Positions 62,121 to 64,000 of a stretch of DNA of 64,000 bases are shown here, piece by piece (position 1 is the first letter of the stretch; the number at the start of each line of letters is the position of its first letter). The DNA comes from Chryseobacterium sp. MA9. Its GTDB lineage: Bacteria > Bacteroidota > Bacteroidia > Flavobacteriales > Weeksellaceae. The position numbers were made by a program, and so were the translations under genes. The notes beneath the pieces are model-generated. The model made no database searches. It saw nothing but the letters and a program-made list of their open reading frames with translations, and had not been told where the DNA came from. The DNA is taken from NCBI RefSeq assembly GCF_024399315.1, contig NZ_CP075170.1, positions 2,542,001 through 2,606,000 of the forward strand, in the 5' to 3' direction.

Positions 62121-62221
62121 TGATATAGGCTAATTAATGCTAAAGTTTTTTGACACAAAGAATTAATTATTTAAATGTTTTTATTTCAGGGGGCAAAGAG
62201 CTGCGACTCTGCCGCTGATGA

Positions 62222-62323
62222 AGCTTTGTGATAGTAATACGTTCGCTTAGAGAGAAGCAATTTCATTGATTCCTCCTTTGCTCCCATAAAATATTAAAGA
62301 AAACAAATGAAAGCTTTGCGTTA
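62222..62323 (+). repeat. dispersed repeat, copy B
   Basis: This is the counterpart of the element at 54619-54720 in opposite orientation. The core 62237-62283 matches at about 37 of 47 positions. The loop carries GAAGCAAT/ATTGATTC arms, which differ from copy A but still pair with each other, suggesting conserved secondary structure. Confidence 0.6.
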
Positions 62324-62340
62324 AAAAAATTCTTTGAAAT

Positions 62341-62637
62341 TTACAATTCATCCAGCGGATTCCAGAACAGTTTTTTGAAATTTTTTATTCTAAGATTTTC
62401 CACAGTGATTCCTTCTGCTTCCAGCTTAGGCTGAAATTCCGGAACGGATAAAACTCCTGAACTTGATATGACACGGTGAGCGGGAACATCTTTCGGGCAT
62501 CCTCCCATAGCTTTTCCTACATGTCTTGAATGGTTAGGATAGCCTACCGCTTTTGCTATGGCACCATACGTAGAAACTCTTCCTTTGGGAATAAGTCTTG
62601 CTACTTCGTATACCTGTTGTTTGAAAATCTCGTCCAT
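62341..62637 (-). CDS. alkyltransferase-like protein (ATL)
   Basis: The 98-residue protein matches the DNA-binding half of O6-methylguanine-DNA methyltransferase: RVSTYGAIAKAVGYPNHSRH with the recognition helix, and PAHRVISSSG at 52-61. The methyl-accepting Cys of PCHRV is replaced by Ala53, so it cannot self-alkylate. Such ATL proteins bind O6-alkylguanine and pass the lesion to nucleotide excision repair. No second MGMT domain is present. It lies near other DNA-repair genes only loosely. Confidence 0.92.
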   Translation of the reverse strand: MDEIFKQQVYEVARLIPKGRVSTYGAIAKAVGYPNHSRHVGKAMGGCPKDVPAHRVISSSGVLSVPEFQPKLEAEGITVENLRIKNFKKLFWNPLDEL

Positions 62638-62724
62638 ATCAAATTTTGTTTTTAGCTGGCTTTCTTTTTTGCATCATTTTTGAACTCTTTCAAGCTCAAT
62701 GATGTTTCATTAAAATATAAAGAT

Positions 62725-62871
62725 ATGAAAAAATCATTTTTCAGGCTGTTGAATGCGGTTAATAAAAAAGTTCTCCCGAAGCTGAGTAATAAAGATCCCA
62801 ATCATCTGACTAAGATTGAAAAGGGAATTCTGGCGTATCGTTATTTTGTACTGGTGAATTCGTTGGATTGA
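62725..62871 (+). CDS. 48-residue basic protein
   Basis: The ATG at 62725 gives a small, very basic product (MKKSFFRLLNAVNKKVLPKL, then LTKIEKGILAYRYFVLVNSL). It has no membrane helix and no recognised family, but the regular amphipathic pattern and clean start make it a plausible real gene. It is divergent from the ATL gene. Confidence 0.5.
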   Translation: MKKSFFRLLNAVNKKVLPKLSNKDPNHLTKIEKGILAYRYFVLVNSLD

Positions 62872-63021
62872 TTTTTTATTTTTCCCACGGATGGTACAGA
62901 TTTTCACAAATGTTTATGTATGTTTTTTGGAGAATGCAAAGTCGCAAAAGTTTTTTAAGTGCTACATGTAATATAAAAATCTGCGTAATTCGTATGATGG
63001 GAATACTGTGTACCATTTTTT

Positions 63022-63157
63022 AACCATTAAGAAAAAATGAAGATTATAAGAATAATTAAGTTTCATCTTTAATGAAAAGTAAAGCATACTGCTAAATAAA
63101 ATAGCTTTACCTATTTCCCTTAATGCTCTTTAAAACTTAAATAAATACTTAATGGTT
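63022..63157. repeat. 136-base palindrome-ended element
   Basis: Perfect 10-base arms (AACCATTAAG and CTTAATGGTT) enclose about 116 bases of A/T-rich sequence, itself with CTTAA-type half copies. It has no reading frame. Confidence 0.5.
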
Positions 63158-63207
63158 CAAATTGTTTTTAGGTTTCAAAACAAATCTATTTTCCAATCAT
63201 AAAATAA

Positions 63208-63237
63208 AAAAGCGCTCCAAATAAATTGAAGCGCTGA
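63208..63237 (-). terminator. terminator of the deoxyhypusine synthase-like gene
   Basis: AGCGCT (63211-63216) pairs with AGCGCT (63230-63235), with CCAA/TTGA inner pairs. On the minus strand a T-run follows. Confidence 0.8.
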
Positions 63238-63265
63238 TATTGTAATCTCTGGTGAGAATTTATTC

Positions 63266-64000
63266 TTAAGCGTTTTCTAAGATATAAGAGAACATCAATG
63301 GTGCACAGATCGTTGCATCACTTTCAACGATGAATTTAGGTGTAGTGATATCAAGTTTACCCCAAGTGATTTTTTCATTTGGAACTGCTCCTGAATAAGA
63401 TCCGTAAGATGTTGTAGAGTCAGAAATCTGGCAGAAATAAGACCAGAAAGGAATGTCATGCATTTCCATATCCTGATACAGCATTGGTACTACACAAATA
63501 GGGAAATCTCCTGCGATACCTCCACCAATCTGGAAGAATCCAACTCCTTTTCCTCCTGAATTTTTAGTATACCAGTCAGCAAGGTAAGTCATATATTCAA
63601 TTCCTGATTTCATTGTAGTAGCTGTAAGCTCTCCTTTGATACAGTAAGAAGCGAAGATGTTACCCATTGTAGAATCTTCCCATCCCGGAACTACGATTGG
63701 TAAGTTTGCTTCTGCAGCAGCAATCATCCAAGAGTTTTCTCTAGGAATTTCGTAATACTGCTCCAAAACTCCTGAAAGGATCATTTTGTACATAAATTCG
63801 TGTGGGAAATATCTTTCTCCTTTAGCTTCTGCATCTTTCCAGATCTCCACGATATGTTTTTGTAATCTTCTGAAAGCTTCTTCTTCAGGGATACAAGTAT
63901 CTGTAACTCTGTTTAGACCTCTTTCTAAAAGATCCCACTCATCCTGAGCAGTCAAATCTCTGTAATGAGGAACTCTTTCATAGTGAGAGTGTGCTACAAG
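63266..64000 (-). CDS. deoxyhypusine synthase-like protein, 5' part missing
   Basis: The frame stays open through the right edge, so the true start lies outside; 15 codons precede the TTG at 63955. About 244 residues are visible. The NAD-binding region shows GKGVGFFQIGGGIAGDFPIC, and near the C-terminus GAVPNEKITWGKLD carries the conserved Lys of WGK on which the deoxyhypusine synthase intermediate forms. Bacteria lack eIF5A, so a role in polyamine (homospermidine-type) chemistry is more likely than hypusination; this is inference from the family. Confidence 0.9.
   Translation of the reverse strand, partial: LVAHSHYERVPHYRDLTAQDEWDLLERGLNRVTDTCIPEEEAFRRLQKHIVEIWKDAEAKGERYFPHEFMYKMILSGVLEQYYEIPRENSWMIAAAEANLPIVVPGWEDSTMGNIFASYCIKGELTATTMKSGIEYMTYLADWYTKNSGGKGVGFFQIGGGIAGDFPICVVPMLYQDMEMHDIPFWSYFCQISDSTTSYGSYSGAVPNEKITWGKLDITTPKFIVESDATICAPLMFSYILENA

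Larger units (their letters stand above)
62872..63265. other. intergenic region with repeats and a terminator
   Basis: This AT-rich gap contains words common in other intergenic repeats here (CCACGGATGGTACAG-type at 62886, GCAAAGTCGCAAA at 62937). It also contains the palindrome AACCATTAAG (63022-63031) with CTTAATGGTT (63148-63157). The terminator of the deoxyhypusine-like gene is at 63208. No coding frame. Confidence 0.5.

Overview
This window looks like core chromosome from a Chryseobacterium-type member of the Bacteroidota (Flavobacteriia, Weeksellaceae). The evidence is low GC, Bacteroidota -7 promoter boxes of the form TAnnTTTG, almost no Shine-Dalgarno sites, type IX secretion (T9SS) C-terminal sorting domains, a TonB-dependent receptor, a class II HMG-CoA reductase (mevalonate pathway) and MKK-type signal peptides ending in Ala-Gln. 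I see no rRNA, tRNA, CRISPR array, prophage or intact insertion sequence.

Layout. 0-10 kb: a truncated exported protein, a glycine-zipper lipoprotein, a polytopic membrane protein, aroC with two thioredoxin-fold genes, a DUF1232 protein, a fused orotate phosphoribosyltransferase/OMP decarboxylase, and a large exported protein in which a degenerate M1-peptidase-like region precedes a beta-barrel. 10-17.4 kb: three T9SS cargo genes on the minus strand around one giant outer-membrane barrel gene. 17.5-23.1 kb: dusB, then minus-strand units EEP phosphatase-lrp-deoC and ndh-trmD. 23-30 kb: GH25 lysozyme, a carboxypeptidase-regulatory-like/hydrolase fusion, deoxyribonucleotidase, ABC-F protein and a Gfo/Idh/MocA oxidoreductase. 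30-36.2 kb: TonB-dependent siderophore receptor with PepSY partner, an outer-membrane barrel, 1-Cys peroxiredoxin, MscS channel and a hypothetical membrane protein. 36.3-42.7 kb: a minus-strand block with sucC, a ClC channel and a tightly coupled mvaA operon that contains an unlisted 55-residue membrane protein. 42.8-46.7 kb: a radical SAM/DUF4130 DNA-repair pair and an AlkD-like protein flanking an intergenic region with three perfect DnaA boxes. 46.7-51.9 kb: a DUF4846 lipoprotein, pfkA, gap, small unknowns and an MpaB/latex-clearing-like oxygenase. 52-64 kb: unknown membrane protein, recA, an acidic unknown protein, an S9 peptidase, htpG, an XRE regulator, an alkyltransferase-like protein, a tiny conserved-looking ORF and a truncated deoxyhypusine synthase-like gene.

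Functional links. Central metabolism is represented by pfkA, gap, sucC, pyrimidine and chorismate synthesis, and deoxynucleoside salvage (deoC and the deoxyribonucleotidase). DNA repair is unusually dense between 42.8 and 62.6 kb: the radical SAM/DUF4130 pair, AlkD-like, recA and ATL. The two most interesting signals are the radical SAM/DUF4130 pair, an uncharacterised putative DNA repair or modification system, and the neighbouring DnaA-box cluster at 45.1-45.4 kb, a candidate replication origin. Several palindromic intergenic elements, some related to each other, lie in the right half of the window. All functional calls rest on reading the sequence by eye; no database search was run.
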